A stretch of 64,000 nt of DNA. It comes from Physella acuta. Taxonomy: Eukaryota; Mollusca; Gastropoda; Physidae. The stretch spans positions 333,001 to 397,000 of the forward strand of contig NW_026731948.1 in the NCBI RefSeq assembly GCF_028476545.1, in the 5' to 3' direction. The notes below the pieces were generated by a model, which saw nothing but the letters and a program-made list of their open reading frames with translations, had not been told where the DNA came from and made no database searches. The translations under genes were made by a program, and so were the position numbers. This document shows positions 62,600 through 64,000 of this stretch, one piece after another. The stretch's first letter is position 1. Every line of letters starts with the position of its first letter.

Positions 62600-63200
62600 G
62601 AAAAACTGCGCACAAAAATGTCCTCAAAGAAATTTATTTTCTTTTAATCAAACATTCATATATATTAGAAAAGAATGACTACATGTAAATGGTAGCATAA
62701 TAAAACTTTTTTTTCCACAAAATATGACCATGTTAACGTGTGTTATTAAAGTTTGTTTTTGCGCATTTTTCTGCGTGCGCAGTTTTCGGTTGCGCTTTTT
62801 GTTAGCGCATTTTTCTGGAAAGCTGTCTCTTTATTTAAAACTTATCATCTGCTATAATCTGTAGGACACCCTTACTAACCCAAATTTGATCGGTATCTCA
62901 GTAAGTATATTGTGCCATATAGCAAGTTTAGTGTTTGCTATTGGGGATTATCCGGTAATGGGGATACCAAACTAAACTATCAATTTGTTGGAATTGTAAA
63001 AACAAGTCACATGAGAGGTAATTATTTTGTGTACCTCGAGAATGCAACTCTTTAAAACTTATATTTGTGCTGTATAGATTAATTCAACGTTTCTTGAATA
63101 TGTAAGGGAAAATACTATTTTGATATTCTTCAGCGGACTGCTGAGGTAACGAGATGTAGGGGAGGACACTACATTTTTAACATGCAGGCAGAAATTTCTG
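62600..63200. other. No gene seen; GCGCA-rich motif cluster
   Basis: Contains CTGCGCACAAAAATG at about 62,605 and several inverted GCGCATTTTTCTG words at about 62,760-62,820, possibly ends of a decayed element. No exon is recognised. Confidence 0.35.
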
Positions 63201-63204
63201 TAAG

Positions 63205-63676
<472 letters not shown>

Positions 63677-64000
63677 TTCCTGATCTGACCTCACACAAAA
63701 AATGTACCTGCCCCCAGCACAATAGGAGGTCCTGTTTGCTCCCGTCTTCCCCCCCCTCTCCCCCCGGGCAACATTTGATACAGATCCCCTAAAACACATA
63801 ACTCCGCTGTCACTGCCACCCACATTTGCCACGCTCAAGGTCACGTCGTTAAAAAAGCCTGAAGGGGGGGGGGGGGGTAGTATACACTGAGGGGCGGGAA
63901 TTCTTGGGTTTAAATCAACCAAGTTTTTTGAAGTTTAAAAATTCCACAGAAATTCTAATTTTCCGTGTTCGTATTATACAGAAACACGGCTTTGCATAGC
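63677..64000. other. No gene seen at right edge
   Basis: Contains C and G runs (63,750 and 63,866) and no recognised exon. Confidence 0.35.

Overview
This window looks like nuclear DNA of an invertebrate animal, most likely a mollusc and probably a gastropod. The basis is AT-rich introns, many short exons with GT-AG junctions, tRNA-derived SINEs, many poly-G-bearing MITEs, and four single-copy-type animal genes. The species call is an inference. I see no rRNA, true tRNA gene, CRISPR array or bacterial-style operon.

Layout: the left 50 kb holds four host genes in two tail-to-tail pairs. BPHL (+, about 0.8-5.2 kb, a mitochondrial serine hydrolase) converges on HEATR3 (-, 6.3-13.1 kb, 16 coding exons, ribosomal-protein import adaptor). 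HEATR3 is head-to-head with a C18orf63/DUF4708 homologue (+, 14.3-19.0 kb, 13 coding exons). That gene in turn converges on MROH1 (-, 20.9-50.2 kb, 41 coding exons, 1673 codons plus stop). I rebuilt each exon chain by hand. The chosen exons keep one open frame and each total is divisible by three. Two introns have minor-spliceosome (U12) signals and two MROH1 introns start with GC.

MROH1 intron 1 carries a 6.28-kb LTR retrotransposon with apparently identical 310-bp LTRs and a 5-bp target duplication. Its pol has integrase before reverse transcriptase, the rare order of Gmr1-type Ty3/Gypsy elements. Several minisatellites in this window have grown out of gene edges: a 163-bp unit carrying an exon end and its 5' splice site, an 86-bp unit carrying a 3' splice site, and a unit that contains the BPHL stop codon.

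The right 13 kb is repeat-dominated: a small ORF split by a MITE, a 3.7-kb GTGACGAT-type satellite, hAT-like MITEs with 8-bp target duplications, a 1.55-kb near-palindrome of two head-to-head elements, SINEs and long microsatellites. No host gene is recognisable there.

Functionally the four host genes are not an obvious pathway. Two (HEATR3, MROH1) are unrelated HEAT-repeat scaffolds. The main interest lies in splice-site biology and in the mobile element.
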